Part shown: positions 27,502 through 35,835 of the stretch, piece after piece
Position numbering within the stretch: the stretch's first letter is position 1
Layout of the letters: every line of letters begins with the position of its first letter
DNA from: Afipia sp. 1NLS2
GTDB lineage: Bacteria > Pseudomonadota > Alphaproteobacteria > Rhizobiales > Xanthobacteraceae
DNA: 64,000 nt
Assembly: GCF_000178995.1 (NCBI RefSeq)
Contig: NZ_ADVZ01000001.1
Location: forward strand, 654,001 to 718,000
Reading direction: 5' to 3'
Made by a program: the position numbers and the translations under genes
The notes under the pieces: generated by a model
Database searches by the model: none
What the model was told of the DNA's origin: nothing
The model's input: the letters and a program-made list of their open reading frames with translations, nothing else

Positions 27502-28704
27502 GTGGGAAAGGCAATTCTGACGATCAACGCAGGCTCCTCCAGTCTGAAATTTTCAATATATCGCATCGATGATCAAAGCGAGTTGAGCCTGAATTTCGAG
27601 GGTGTAGTAAGCCCCCTCGATAAAATTCCCGTCTTGAAAATCAAGGACGCCTCGGGGAGTCAGGTCAGTGATCAGACATGGGACCGGTGTCCAGAGTTCT
27701 CCGAAATTCTCTCAGCCGTCATGGAGCGTTCTGAAGCCCTTCTCGGCACGGATACCCTGTTCGCCGTAGGGCATCGCGTGGTCCATGGAGGACCGGATCA
27801 CACCTGTCCCGAACTCATAACGCCGAAGCTCCTGGACACCCTCACCCACCTCACCCCACTCGCCCCCCTTCACGAACCGCACAACCTCCATCCGATCCAT
27901 CTGCTTGCCGCTCTGCGTCCCCGTCTGCCTCAGGTTGCCTGTTTCGATACAGCTTTTCATCACAGCCTCCCGCCAGTGGCGACTCGCTTTGGACTGCCCC
28001 GGATCTACGAAGCCGACGGACTGCGCCGTTATGGCTTTCACGGCCTGTCATATGAATACATCGCGGAAAGGCTTGGCACCGCATCGGCACGTCTGGCGAA
28101 TGGTCGCGTTATCGCCGCGCATCTTGGCAGCGGCGCGAGCCTTTGCGCACTGAAGGCCGGTCGAAGCATCGAGACAACGATGGGATTCACTGCTCTCGAC
28201 GGACTTCTGATGAGTACGCGGTGCGGAAGTCTGGACCCGGGCGCGGTTTTATTCCTCGCCCAGACGGAGAAAATGACACCTGCCCAACTTTCGGAGCTGT
28301 TCTACACCAAATCTGGCCTGCTGGGCGTATCTGGGCTGTCGGGTGACTTGAGGGTATTGCTCGAGAGCAAGGACCCGCATGCCAAAGATGCGATCGAACT
28401 GTTTGTTTATCGGATCGTGAAGGAGATCGGCGCGCTGACTGCCGTACTGGGCGGGCTTGACGGTCTAGTGTTTACCGCCGGCGTCGGCGAACACGCCTTT
28501 CAAATCAGGCAAATGGTTTGCGACCAGCTTAAATGGCTCGGCGTTGAGATTGATGCGCAGAGCAATCAACATAATGCCACGACGATCAGCACACCGGACA
28601 CGCGAGTCGAAATACTGGTGATTCCCACCAATGAAGAGCTTGTGATTGCGCGACACACCTTCCGTGTCGTTGCCGAGAAGTATCCTGAACTCGAGAATGG
28701 GTAA
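27502..28704 (+). CDS. ackA: Acetate kinase
   Basis: 400 residues from a GTG start behind GGAGAG. Converts acetyl-phosphate + ADP to acetate + ATP (reversible). Family signatures: ILTINAGSSSLKFSIY at the N-terminus, VGHRVVHGG, TRFGLPRIYEADGLRRYGFHGLSYEYIAERL, HLGSGASLCAL for the ATPase-fold phosphate loop, TMGFTALDGLLMSTRCGSLDPG and FTAGVGEH. Full length. It is divergent from the Crp/Fnr-phosphoketolase pair, giving the complete phosphoketolase-acetate kinase branch without a phosphotransacetylase. Confidence 0.97.
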   Translation: MGKAILTINAGSSSLKFSIYRIDDQSELSLNFEGVVSPLDKIPVLKIKDASGSQVSDQTWDRCPEFSEILSAVMERSEALLGTDTLFAVGHRVVHGGPDHTCPELITPKLLDTLTHLTPLAPLHEPHNLHPIHLLAALRPRLPQVACFDTAFHHSLPPVATRFGLPRIYEADGLRRYGFHGLSYEYIAERLGTASARLANGRVIAAHLGSGASLCALKAGRSIETTMGFTALDGLLMSTRCGSLDPGAVLFLAQTEKMTPAQLSELFYTKSGLLGVSGLSGDLRVLLESKDPHAKDAIELFVYRIVKEIGALTAVLGGLDGLVFTAGVGEHAFQIRQMVCDQLKWLGVEIDAQSNQHNATTISTPDTRVEILVIPTNEELVIARHTFRVVAEKYPELENG

Positions 28705-28734
28705 CAGCATAGCCCGGCAGGGCGGGCCATCATC

Positions 28735-28748
28735 TTGCGCAAGATCAA
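28735..28748. promoter_or_regulatory. Imperfect FixK/FNR box
   Basis: TTGCGCAAGATCAA, one mismatch to TTGA-N6-TCAA, 81 bases before the small gene at 28829. Confidence 0.45.
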
Positions 28749-28828
28749 ATACGCATTCTCCTGGCGCACTATCCTAACGCAAACGAGCCCGTTGCACAGC
28801 TTCGGGGCCTTATTCCAGGAGAAGGCAA

Positions 28829-29101
28829 ATGCACCTCGACAACATCCTCGTCGATGCAAAGCAACCCGCCGACCTCATCAGGGGAAGGATCGTCATAAAA
28901 TATCCGACCCTTGCGGAGGCTGCGGTTGAATTTCAAAGACTCTCGCCGTGCGAGCAGAACAACGCGCTTATGAAAAGCGCCGGAATCACCTATACGCGCG
29001 ATGAAATCGAACGGCTGTGCTATGCAAAAGACTATCTTACGCACAGCACCCTCACCAAAACACCTCGGAAAATTGGTTCGCGCGCAAGGCTGCGACTATA
29101 G
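28829..29101 (+). CDS. Small hypothetical protein, 90 aa
   Basis: ATG behind GGAGAAGG. The protein has no membrane segment. The middle (PTLAEAAVEFQRLSPCEQNNALMKSAG ... YTRDEIERLCYA) looks like a small helical domain and the C-terminus is strongly basic. No family recognised. A near-perfect FixK/FNR box lies upstream, so it probably belongs to the same regulon. Confidence 0.6.
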   Translation: MHLDNILVDAKQPADLIRGRIVIKYPTLAEAAVEFQRLSPCEQNNALMKSAGITYTRDEIERLCYAKDYLTHSTLTKTPRKIGSRARLRL

Positions 29102-29229
29102 AGCCTGAGGCTATAAAATACACAGACCAAGACCAGCGGGGGTGGATTTCCCAGCCACCGGCCTCAGTCTGTAATCACACTCCCACCGGCATCCAGCCAC
29201 AGAAGACCGCCAACCGCCTTTGGCCCTGA

Positions 29230-29958
29230 TCAGCTACGGGTCGCGGCGCTCTCATCTTCCGGAGACAAAAGACTCAGACCGGACATCGGCTCGATCCAAC
29301 AGAGATGATCGTGAACCTCTTTGACGCCTTCAATATTCTCGGCGGCGACAATGGAGGCTTGTCGCGATCGCTCATCGGTGATGATACCGTCTATCTGGAC
29401 GACTCCATCACGTACGCGAATACCGAAACTGATCGGTCGCCAGGGATTCTCCTGGATTGCCCGGACGATCCGCTGCTGAAGGTGGTCGTCATCCGCTGTC
29501 GGATCAGGAACCTCACGGTCCAAGCTGGCGACAGTGCGCAATAGGTCCGTGCGTGTGACAATTCCCAGGAGCTGCAGTCCCCGCACTACCGGCAGCCGCT
29601 TGATGTTGTGCTTCTCCATAAGGCGCACTATTTCCTCAAGGCTGGTCTGCTCGGTGACTGTCACGGGCTGTGCGTTCATCACTTCTCCAACCTTGCGACC
29701 CTGCTCGTGAACGAACTCGGTCGCGGCTCTACCCGGACCAACGAAAAAAGCCAACCATCGCGCGCGTCTTGTTTGAGTGCCGATCTCCGCTCGGCGAACG
29801 AAATCTCCTTCCGTGATAATACCGACGAGCTTGCCGAACTTATCAACGACGGGAAGGCCGCTGATCCGGTTCTCCAACATCAAAAGAGCTGCCTCTCTCA
29901 AAGAGGTGCCTTCGGTGACGGTGATCGGATTCCGTGTCATGACCTGATGCGCACGCAT
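29230..29958 (-). CDS. CBS-pair + BON-domain protein
   Basis: 242 residues. Two CBS motifs form one Bateman module: MTRNPITVTEGTSLREAALLMLENRISGLPVVD (~7-60) and MNAQPVTVTEQTSLEEIVRLMEKHNIKRLPVV (~93-145), separated by a basic linker (RRARWLAFFVG). A BON domain (~155-220) with VRDGVVQIDGIITDERSRQASIVAAENIEGV follows. CBS pairs sense adenine nucleotides in many proteins; BON binds lipid. A paralogue with identical architecture is at 42066. ATG at 29958 behind GGAGAG, with a perfect FixK/FNR box 51 bases upstream. Confidence 0.93.
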   Translation of the reverse strand: MRAHQVMTRNPITVTEGTSLREAALLMLENRISGLPVVDKFGKLVGIITEGDFVRRAEIGTQTRRARWLAFFVGPGRAATEFVHEQGRKVGEVMNAQPVTVTEQTSLEEIVRLMEKHNIKRLPVVRGLQLLGIVTRTDLLRTVASLDREVPDPTADDDHLQQRIVRAIQENPWRPISFGIRVRDGVVQIDGIITDERSRQASIVAAENIEGVKEVHDHLCWIEPMSGLSLLSPEDESAATRS

Positions 29959-30008
29959 GTTTCTCTCCTTCGGTTGAAGAAGGAGTAGCTCAGCGAGAAG
30001 CTGTCGTT

Positions 30009-30022
30009 TTGATACGGATCAA
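30009..30022. promoter_or_regulatory. FixK/FNR box
   Basis: TTGATACGGATCAA, perfect TTGA-N6-TCAA, 51 bases upstream of the leftward CBS-BON gene. Confidence 0.8.
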
Positions 30023-30040
30023 GCGGACGATTACGCGCGA

Positions 30041-31024
30041 TCACGGCTTGAGTACCGCGGCTCCGACAAGATCGCCTCTTCGCAACATGGCCAATACCTC
30101 ATTGGCCCGCTCCAGCGGAAAGGTCGTGGTGTGCGTCCGAACCTTGGCCTGTGGAGCGATGTTGAGAAACTCAACTCCATCGTGGCGCGTGAGGTTTGCA
30201 ACCGAAACAATCTGTCGTTCTTCCCATAACAGGCTGTATGGGAAGGACGGGATGTCGCTCATATGGATGCCTGCGCAGACGACCCGGCCACCTTTCCGCA
30301 CCGCGCGCAGTGCCGCAGGAACAAGCGAGCCGACAGGCGCGTACAAGATCGCTGCATCGAGAGGTTCCGGTGGTAGCGCGTCGGACGATCCGGCCCATAC
30401 CGCGCCCAGTTCTTTTGCAAATGTCTGCGCTGTCGTATCGCCGCCGCGAGTGAATGCATAAATCGAGCGGCCCTGCCACTTCGCCACTTGAGCGACGATA
30501 TGGCCGGCTGCGCCGAACCCATATATGCCAAGACGCTTTGCATCTCCACTCATGATCAAGGAGCGCCAGCCAATGAGGCCCGCGCAAAGCAATGGGGCAA
30601 GCGCCTCGTCGCTACCTTCTTCGCCCAATGGAAACGCGAAATCCGCATCAACAACGGTGTGAGTCGCAAATCCGCCATCGCGCGTATAGCCCGTGAACAA
30701 AGGCTCGTCGCAGAGATTTTCCATTTCGCTCCTGCAGTAGAAACACTCTCCGCAGGTGTGGCCCAACCAGGGAATGCCGACGCGCTTAGCAAGGCGATGG
30801 CTGGAAACGCCGGGTCCGACAGCATCGACGCGCCCGACAATCTCATGTCCAGGAACGATCGGATATTTGATGTGCGGCAGTTCGCCATCCAGAACATGCA
30901 GATCGGTTCGGCAGACGCCGCAAGCGCCGATCTTCACGCGGACCTGACCTCGCTGTGGCACGGGGTCCGGAAGCTCGGTCATCACGAGTTCCGTTCCCGG
31001 CCTGTTGAGAACCATCGCGCGCAT
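30041..31024 (-). CDS. Zinc-dependent alcohol dehydrogenase
   Basis: 327 residues from the ATG at 31024 behind AAGAGGT. Medium-chain dehydrogenase: catalytic zinc ligands in GACGVCRTDLHVLDG and PGHEIVGRV, four-Cys structural zinc lobe CGECFYCRSEMENLC, and a Rossmann GFGAAGHIVAQVAKW for NAD(P). The protein fits the AdhA/zinc-binding alcohol dehydrogenase family acting on primary alcohols or aldehydes. In a low-oxygen context it would regenerate NAD+. Shares the intergenic FixK/FNR box at 31076 with the divergent Hsp20 gene. Confidence 0.93.
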   Translation of the reverse strand: MRAMVLNRPGTELVMTELPDPVPQRGQVRVKIGACGVCRTDLHVLDGELPHIKYPIVPGHEIVGRVDAVGPGVSSHRLAKRVGIPWLGHTCGECFYCRSEMENLCDEPLFTGYTRDGGFATHTVVDADFAFPLGEEGSDEALAPLLCAGLIGWRSLIMSGDAKRLGIYGFGAAGHIVAQVAKWQGRSIYAFTRGGDTTAQTFAKELGAVWAGSSDALPPEPLDAAILYAPVGSLVPAALRAVRKGGRVVCAGIHMSDIPSFPYSLLWEERQIVSVANLTRHDGVEFLNIAPQAKVRTHTTTFPLERANEVLAMLRRGDLVGAAVLKP

Positions 31025-31075
31025 TCGCAAACCTCTTGGCTTGCTCAGTTCCTAGGACTGCCCGTCGAATGAACC

Positions 31076-31089
31076 TTGACGCTGCTCAA
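31076..31089. promoter_or_regulatory. FixK/FNR box shared by two divergent genes
   Basis: TTGACGCTGCTCAA, perfect TTGA-N6-TCAA, 51 bases from the alcohol dehydrogenase start on the left and 62 bases from the Hsp20 start on the right. Confidence 0.8.
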
Positions 31090-31151
31090 CATCAAACTAA
31101 TTAGCCGCGCAAAAATGATTTTAGAGCATGTGCTCTGAAACGGAGGCTATG

Positions 31152-31625
31152 ATGACAACGAAATCGGTAATTCCCGTAACGCAGGACCGCGCCGTTGCCC
31201 GCCGGGAGCAGAATCCCTTCTCCTTGCTGCAACATGAGATTGACCGTCTGTTCGACGGCTTTACGCGTAGCTTCGCGCCGTTCTCGCAAAATCCGGTTGT
31301 TCCCAACATGGATGTCGCCGAGACCGACAAGGAGATCGAGATCACGGCTGAACTCCCTGGACTCGAGGAAAAAGACGTTCAGATCAACGTAGCCGACAAT
31401 CTGCTCACCATCCGCGGCGAGAAGAGAAATCAGCGCGAAGAGAAAGACAAAGATTATCATGTGGTGGAACGAAGCTACGGTTCGTTCCTTCGCACCGTCG
31501 AGCTGCCGGCGGGTGTCAATCTCGACACCATCAAGGCGACGATCTCGAAAGGCATCCTGAAAGTGACGGTGCCGAAACCCGCGCCCTCGCAAGTAAAGAA
31601 GATCGAGGTCAAGACCGCGGCGTAA
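31152..31625 (+). CDS. Hsp20 / alpha-crystallin small heat-shock protein
   Basis: 157 residues from the second of two adjacent ATGs (31149, 31152), the one with proper spacing to GGAGG. ATP-independent holdase chaperone. The alpha-crystallin domain (~45-140) carries PNMDVAETDKEIEITAELPGLEEKDVQI, LTIRGEKR, and the beta-8/9 SKGILKVTVPKP. The N-terminal arm contains NPFSLLQHEIDRLFDGF, typical of the Hsp20 proteins in low-oxygen and stationary regulons. No ROSE-type RNA thermometer is evident in its short leader. Followed by an excellent terminator. Confidence 0.95.
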   Translation: MTTKSVIPVTQDRAVARREQNPFSLLQHEIDRLFDGFTRSFAPFSQNPVVPNMDVAETDKEIEITAELPGLEEKDVQINVADNLLTIRGEKRNQREEKDKDYHVVERSYGSFLRTVELPAGVNLDTIKATISKGILKVTVPKPAPSQVKKIEVKTAA

Positions 31626-31644
31626 ATAAGCGAATGAACAAAAA

Positions 31645-31678
31645 GAGCGGCGTGGCGTGGACCATGCCGCTCTTTTTT
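31645..31678. terminator. Bidirectional intrinsic terminator
   Basis: An 11-bp stem starting GAGCGGC and ending GCCGCTC with a 6-base loop, followed by six Ts and preceded by five As. It therefore works for both the Hsp20 gene and the convergent gene ending at 31691. It is the clearest intrinsic terminator in the window. Confidence 0.92.
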
Positions 31679-31690
31679 GGGGCGACTGCG

Positions 31691-32086
31691 TTAGAGACGT
31701 TCCACTCTCATCACGCGGAAAGGATGGGTCTCTCCTTCCTCTCGGATTGAGACATACTCCCCTTCGACGAACCGCTCGTCCTCGAAATGATAACCCGCCT
31801 CATCGGGCCCCGTATCGTAGCGGAACGCCCAGGAGCCGCCCGGACGACGAACCAGATGGCCATGAGCTTCGCGCTCATCAGGCCTCAATCGTGAAATGCG
31901 GCAAGCTTCCTTATGCTGCCGCCATAGCTCGTGATCGATGTTTCCTTCGGGAGTCAGCGGCATAACGAGCACATAGCCGACCTCCTCGTCACCGACAGGA
32001 TGACCCCGTTCACGGGCAAGGGTCAGACGAACTTTGCGGAAGGCAGGCGGCAGACTGGTGTTCAATATCGGATCAAGTTTCGACAT
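31691..32086 (-). CDS. Hypothetical protein, 131 aa
   Basis: Starts at the ATG at 32086; an in-frame upstream start at 32137 is not supported. The protein is hydrophilic, with LARERGHPVGDEEVGYVLVMPLTPEGNIDHELW at ~25-57 and an Arg/Glu-rich, beta-type C-terminal half (GHLVRRPGGSWAFRYD ... EGETHPFRVMRVERL). The family is not recognised. It shares the intergenic FixK/FNR box with the divergent Mla-type operon. Confidence 0.75.
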   Translation of the reverse strand: MSKLDPILNTSLPPAFRKVRLTLARERGHPVGDEEVGYVLVMPLTPEGNIDHELWRQHKEACRISRLRPDEREAHGHLVRRPGGSWAFRYDTGPDEAGYHFEDERFVEGEYVSIREEGETHPFRVMRVERL

Positions 32087-32148
32087 GGGGCCTCTGATTG
32101 TTGATCGAACCAAGCCCAAGCAGGCTAATTCTCGCAATCTTTCAGGAA

Positions 32149-32162
32149 TTGACCTTCGTCAA
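32149..32162. promoter_or_regulatory. FixK/FNR box between divergent genes
   Basis: TTGACCTTCGTCAA, perfect TTGA-N6-TCAA, 63 bases from the hypothetical gene on the left and 91 bases from the lipid-transport operon on the right. Confidence 0.75.
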
Positions 32163-32252
32163 GCCGCTCCAATTGGCATTCTTGAGACAAATCAACACCC
32201 CTCGTGGGCCAATCCGCTTACTGGCTGTCGAAAACAAGGCTGAAGGCAGACC

Positions 32253-33386
32253 ATGAGCGCCGCACCAACACTGACGACAAACCTAGTCGATGGCAGTGCA
32301 CAGCTTTACGCCGCCGGCTCATGGACCGCATCTCAGGTCTCCTCACTCGAACCCGTGGTGAATGCGGCAATACACAATGTATCGGGTGCACGGGTCCTGC
32401 AACTCGACATGTCCGCGGTCGACCAGATCGACACCATAGGCGCATGGCTTCTCGAGCGCATGATCCGTCGTGTCCATCAGGCAGGCTCAGAAATCCGGAC
32501 TGTGGGTATCCACGAACGTTTCGCAGGACTGATCGACGAACTGCGATCTGTCAATCTGCACCCTCCGGTCCACGAGCGTCAGAATGCCGTTCTGCTTAAG
32601 CTCTATCAGATCGGCCAATCGACAGTTGCCTCTCTGCAGGAATTGCTGGTCTTCCTCGAAATGCTCGGCCGGCTCGGCAGCGTTCTTGCAAGACTGGCTT
32701 TCAAGCCGAGTCGTTTGCGTCTGACGTCCACGATCTATCAGTTGCACAAAGTGGGATGGCAGGCAGTGCCTATCATGGTGATGATCACATTTTTAATCGG
32801 CGCCATCATCGCCCAGCAAGGCATCTTCCATTTCCGGAAGTTCGGCGCCGATGCCTACGTCGTGGATATGGTCGGCATTCTCGTCTTGCGGGAAATCGGT
32901 GTGCTGATCGTCGCCATCATGGTCGCTGGCCGGTCTGGCAGCGCCTATACCGCAGAACTCGGCTCCATGAAAATGCGCGAGGAGATCGATGCTCTAACCA
33001 CGATGGGCCTCGATCCGCTCGAAGTGCTGGTGCTGCCGCGTGTGCTCGCCCTGGTCATCGCGTTACCGATCCTGGCATTCATCGGATCGATTGCGGCGCT
33101 CTACGGTGGCGGCCTGATCTCATGGCTTTACGGCGGCATGAGCCCCGCGATTTTCATCGCCCGACTTCACGAGGCGGTGTCCGTCACTCATTTTGAAGTC
33201 GGCCTGATCAAGGCGCCTTTCATGGCGCTCGTCATCGGCATCGTCGCCAGCAGCGAAGGATTGCGTGTCAAGGGAAGCGCCGAGTCTCTGGGGCGACAAA
33301 CCACGACATCGGTCGTGAAATCGATTTTCCTCGTTATCGTCCTCGACGGCCTGTTCGCGGTCTTCTTTGCATCAATCGGAATGTGA
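32253..33386 (+). CDS. Lipid ABC transporter permease with fused STAS domain (MlaB-MlaE fusion)
   Basis: 377 residues. Residues ~1-100 are a STAS domain like MlaB (VLQLDMSAVDQIDTIGAWLLERMI). From ~125 comes an MlaE-type permease with AGRSGSAYTAELGSMKMREEIDALTTMGLDPLEVLVLPR and GSAESLGRQTTTSVVKSIFLVIVLDGLFAVFF, both highly diagnostic. In E. coli these are two proteins; here they are one chain. Part of the inner-membrane machine that moves phospholipids between inner and outer membrane. First gene of a three-gene operon with a perfect FixK/FNR box 91 bases upstream. Confidence 0.94.
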   Translation: MSAAPTLTTNLVDGSAQLYAAGSWTASQVSSLEPVVNAAIHNVSGARVLQLDMSAVDQIDTIGAWLLERMIRRVHQAGSEIRTVGIHERFAGLIDELRSVNLHPPVHERQNAVLLKLYQIGQSTVASLQELLVFLEMLGRLGSVLARLAFKPSRLRLTSTIYQLHKVGWQAVPIMVMITFLIGAIIAQQGIFHFRKFGADAYVVDMVGILVLREIGVLIVAIMVAGRSGSAYTAELGSMKMREEIDALTTMGLDPLEVLVLPRVLALVIALPILAFIGSIAALYGGGLISWLYGGMSPAIFIARLHEAVSVTHFEVGLIKAPFMALVIGIVASSEGLRVKGSAESLGRQTTTSVVKSIFLVIVLDGLFAVFFASIGM

Positions 33387-33388
33387 CC

Positions 33389-34168
33389 ATGACCGATCAG
33401 CACTCCGACATTGCCATTCACGTCCGCGATCTCATCGTCGCGTTCGGCAAGCATACAGTCCTGGACCGTCTTTCGCTCGATGTCCGGCGCGGGGAGATTC
33501 TCGGCCTGGTCGGCGCCTCGGGCGGAGGCAAGTCAGTGCTGATGCGCACCATCATCGGGTTGCTTCCCAAGCAAAGCGGTACTGTCGACGTCATGGGTAC
33601 CGAAATTCACGGTGCCGACGACAGGCAGACGCAAGAATCGGCCGCCCGTTGGGGCATCCTGTTTCAGCAAGGCGCGCTATTTTCGTCATTGAATGTCCGG
33701 CAGAACATACAGGTGCCGATGCGCGAACACCTGTCTATGTCTCAGGAACTGATGGATGAGGTCGCCGATGCAAAGCTCGAAATGGTCGGCCTGAGCGCGG
33801 CCGACGGTGACAAATACCCTTCGGAACTGTCAGGCGGAATGACGAAGCGCGCTGCGCTTGCGCGCGCGCTGGCCCTGGACCCTGCGATCGTATTTCTCGA
33901 TGAACCGACCTCCGGGCTCGACCCCATCGCAGCCGGTGATTTCGACGCGTTGATCAAAACCTTGCAGAAGACGCTGGCATTCACCGTGTTCATGGTGACG
34001 CATGATCTGGCCAGCCTCCACACCGTCTGCGACAGGATCGCCGCTCTGGCCGACGGCAAGATCGTCTCGATCGGCCCCATGAGCACCCTCCTCGAAGCAA
34101 CGCATCCATGGGTGCGCGCATATTTCCATGGCGCCCGCTCCGAAATGCTACAACCCCACAACAGTTGA
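33389..34168 (+). CDS. Lipid ABC transporter ATPase (MlaF-like)
   Basis: 259 residues from the ATG at 33389, two bases after the permease stop. ABC ATPase with Walker A GASGGGKSV, Q-loop LFQQGALFSSLNVRQNIQVP, signature LSGGMTKRAALARALALDP and Walker B IVFLDEPTSGLDP. The LSGGMxKR signature is the MlaF/Mkl type. Couples ATP hydrolysis to lipid movement with the STAS-permease fusion and the MCE protein either side. Confidence 0.94.
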   Translation: MTDQHSDIAIHVRDLIVAFGKHTVLDRLSLDVRRGEILGLVGASGGGKSVLMRTIIGLLPKQSGTVDVMGTEIHGADDRQTQESAARWGILFQQGALFSSLNVRQNIQVPMREHLSMSQELMDEVADAKLEMVGLSAADGDKYPSELSGGMTKRAALARALALDPAIVFLDEPTSGLDPIAAGDFDALIKTLQKTLAFTVFMVTHDLASLHTVCDRIAALADGKIVSIGPMSTLLEATHPWVRAYFHGARSEMLQPHNS

Positions 34169-34176
34169 GGATCCTG

Positions 34177-35289
34177 ATGGAGACCCGCGCCCCATACATC
34201 ATCGTCGGTCTGTTTGTCCTCTCGATCGCGGCGGCGATATTCGGCTTCGTCTACTGGCTGAACAATGCTGGCGGCCTCGGCGCGCGCAGCGTCTATCAGG
34301 TCCGGTTCGACGAACCGGTGCCGGGATTGCTGGTCGGCGCAGGCGTTCTGTTCAACGGAATACGCGTGGGTGAAGTGACACGGCTTGCGCTCGATCCGCA
34401 AAGTCCCCGCCGGGTGAATGCATCCGTCAGCGTTCTGACAGATACGCCCGTTCGCGCCGACACCAAGGTTGGGTTGGAGTTTCAGGGCCTGACCGGCGTG
34501 CCTGTGGTAGCCTTGGAAGGCAACAAGGATACGCTCTCCACAGCACCTATCGGCGTTCTGATTGCCTCACCTGGAGCGGGCCAAAGCATGACGCAGGCGG
34601 CCCGCGAGGCGCTCAGGAAAATCGACTCCGTTCTCAGCGACAATTCGCAGCCGCTCCACGACACCATCGTCAATCTGAGTACGTTTGCTGAAGGGCTGGC
34701 CCGTAATACGGGGCGTCTCGATGGCATCATCGCGGGATTGGAAAGGATGACGGGAGGGGGTGCTTCAGAGACAAAGAAGCACATCTACGATCTGGAAGCC
34801 GTTCAGACATATGTCGCCAGAAGCCCTCTCGCGCTACAGCTCGCCATTCCTGAGCCGACCGTGATCCTGGCTCTCGATACGCAGCGCCTGGTCATAACGC
34901 CGGAGAGCGAGAATCTTGATCCCTCGATCGTGCAAGCGCAATGGGCCGACAGCATTCCCAAGCTCGTCCAAGCGAGGTTAATCGAGAGCTTTGCGAATTA
35001 CAGTGAGGAGAGAGCGCCGATTCGTCCCACCGAAGGAGTACAGGTCGATGCGACGCTGTTGAGTGAGATCCAGCGGTTTCAGGTCGACATGACCAGCAAC
35101 CCAACTGCCGAAGTGTCCCTCGCGGTCAAGATTGTCGGCAAGTCGGGGAAGATCGTGGCTTCCCGTATTTTCCGAGCCAGTCAGCCGGTGGCACATCTTG
35201 ATGCGAAGACTGTCGTGTCGGCCCTGAACTGGGCCTTCAGCGACGTGACCAAACAGATCGTGACATGGACCGCCGGTAATCTTAAATGA
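34177..35289 (+). CDS. MCE protein fused to an ABC auxiliary (PqiC/LptE-like) domain
   Basis: 370 residues from the ATG at 34177 behind TTGAGGAT. An N-terminal membrane anchor (YIIVGLFVLSIAAAIFGFVYWL) leads to one MCE domain (~40-120: YQVRFDEPVPGLLVGAGVLFNGIRVGEV ... VGLEFQGLTGVPVVALEG), then a helical stretch. From ~205 there is an ABC_trans_aux-like domain, seen in VILALDTQRLVITPES, VQAQWADSIPKLVQARLIESFANY and LLSEIQRFQVDMTSNPTAEVSLAVKIV. In most bacteria this lipoprotein-type domain (PqiC) is a separate outer-membrane lipoprotein; here it has no lipobox and is joined to MlaD. Confidence 0.88.
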   Translation: METRAPYIIVGLFVLSIAAAIFGFVYWLNNAGGLGARSVYQVRFDEPVPGLLVGAGVLFNGIRVGEVTRLALDPQSPRRVNASVSVLTDTPVRADTKVGLEFQGLTGVPVVALEGNKDTLSTAPIGVLIASPGAGQSMTQAAREALRKIDSVLSDNSQPLHDTIVNLSTFAEGLARNTGRLDGIIAGLERMTGGGASETKKHIYDLEAVQTYVARSPLALQLAIPEPTVILALDTQRLVITPESENLDPSIVQAQWADSIPKLVQARLIESFANYSEERAPIRPTEGVQVDATLLSEIQRFQVDMTSNPTAEVSLAVKIVGKSGKIVASRIFRASQPVAHLDAKTVVSALNWAFSDVTKQIVTWTAGNLK

Positions 35290-35335
35290 GATCGGCGCGA
35301 CGGCGTCTAGGAATGTTGGAACGAGCCGCGCGGAT

Positions 35336-35689
35336 TCACCGGCTGTTCTCAAAGGTCTTCAGAAACGCGATGAAGTCTCCGACTTGATCAGGATCCAGCC
35401 GGAATTCCGGCATGCTCGGATGCCCGGTCGAAATGCCCTCCGCAAGCGCCTCAGCAAGCGTCTCGACGGGGTATCGCGTGTGCAGGGTGCGGAACGGCGG
35501 CGCTATCTTGAGCGGACTGGCGGTCACGCGATCGATCGAATGACATTGAGCGCAGTTGACCCGTGCAAACGTCCTTCCACGTTGCACTGCCGGATCTTCC
35601 ATCGCCCAGCACGAACTCATCAGTCCGGAGGCGAAAAAAGCAGCAAGCGATATGTCCTTCAACCTCAGAAAACCTCTGTCTTTTTCCAT
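35336..35689 (-). CDS. Class I c-type cytochrome, monoheme
   Basis: 117 residues. Signal peptide to SCWAM, heme site CAQCH at ~residue 47, and the sixth-ligand Met in HPSMPEF (~94), then the C-terminal helix VGDFIAFLKTF. A standard small periplasmic cytochrome c. ATG at 35689. It lies next to the low-oxygen genes and shares a FixK/FNR box with the divergent lipoyl-like gene. Its partner oxidase or reductase is not in the window. Confidence 0.9.
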   Translation of the reverse strand: MEKDRGFLRLKDISLAAFFASGLMSSCWAMEDPAVQRGRTFARVNCAQCHSIDRVTASPLKIAPPFRTLHTRYPVETLAEALAEGISTGHPSMPEFRLDPDQVGDFIAFLKTFENSR

Positions 35690-35754
35690 GAGAGCACCGA
35701 CCCATCCGCCTTACGACTATCTTGTAATATTGCCATTCGAGAACGAGGCACACC

Positions 35755-35768
35755 TTGATAAACGTCAA
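35755..35768. promoter_or_regulatory. FixK/FNR box between divergent genes
   Basis: TTGATAAACGTCAA, perfect TTGA-N6-TCAA, 65 bases from the cytochrome c start and 67 bases from the lipoyl-like gene start: symmetrical spacing. Confidence 0.8.
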
Positions 35769-35835
35769 GGCGGGTCCGACCCTTTCCGCGTATCAATATA
35801 ACTGTTCACGATGCCCCGTATGCGGAGGATCAATT

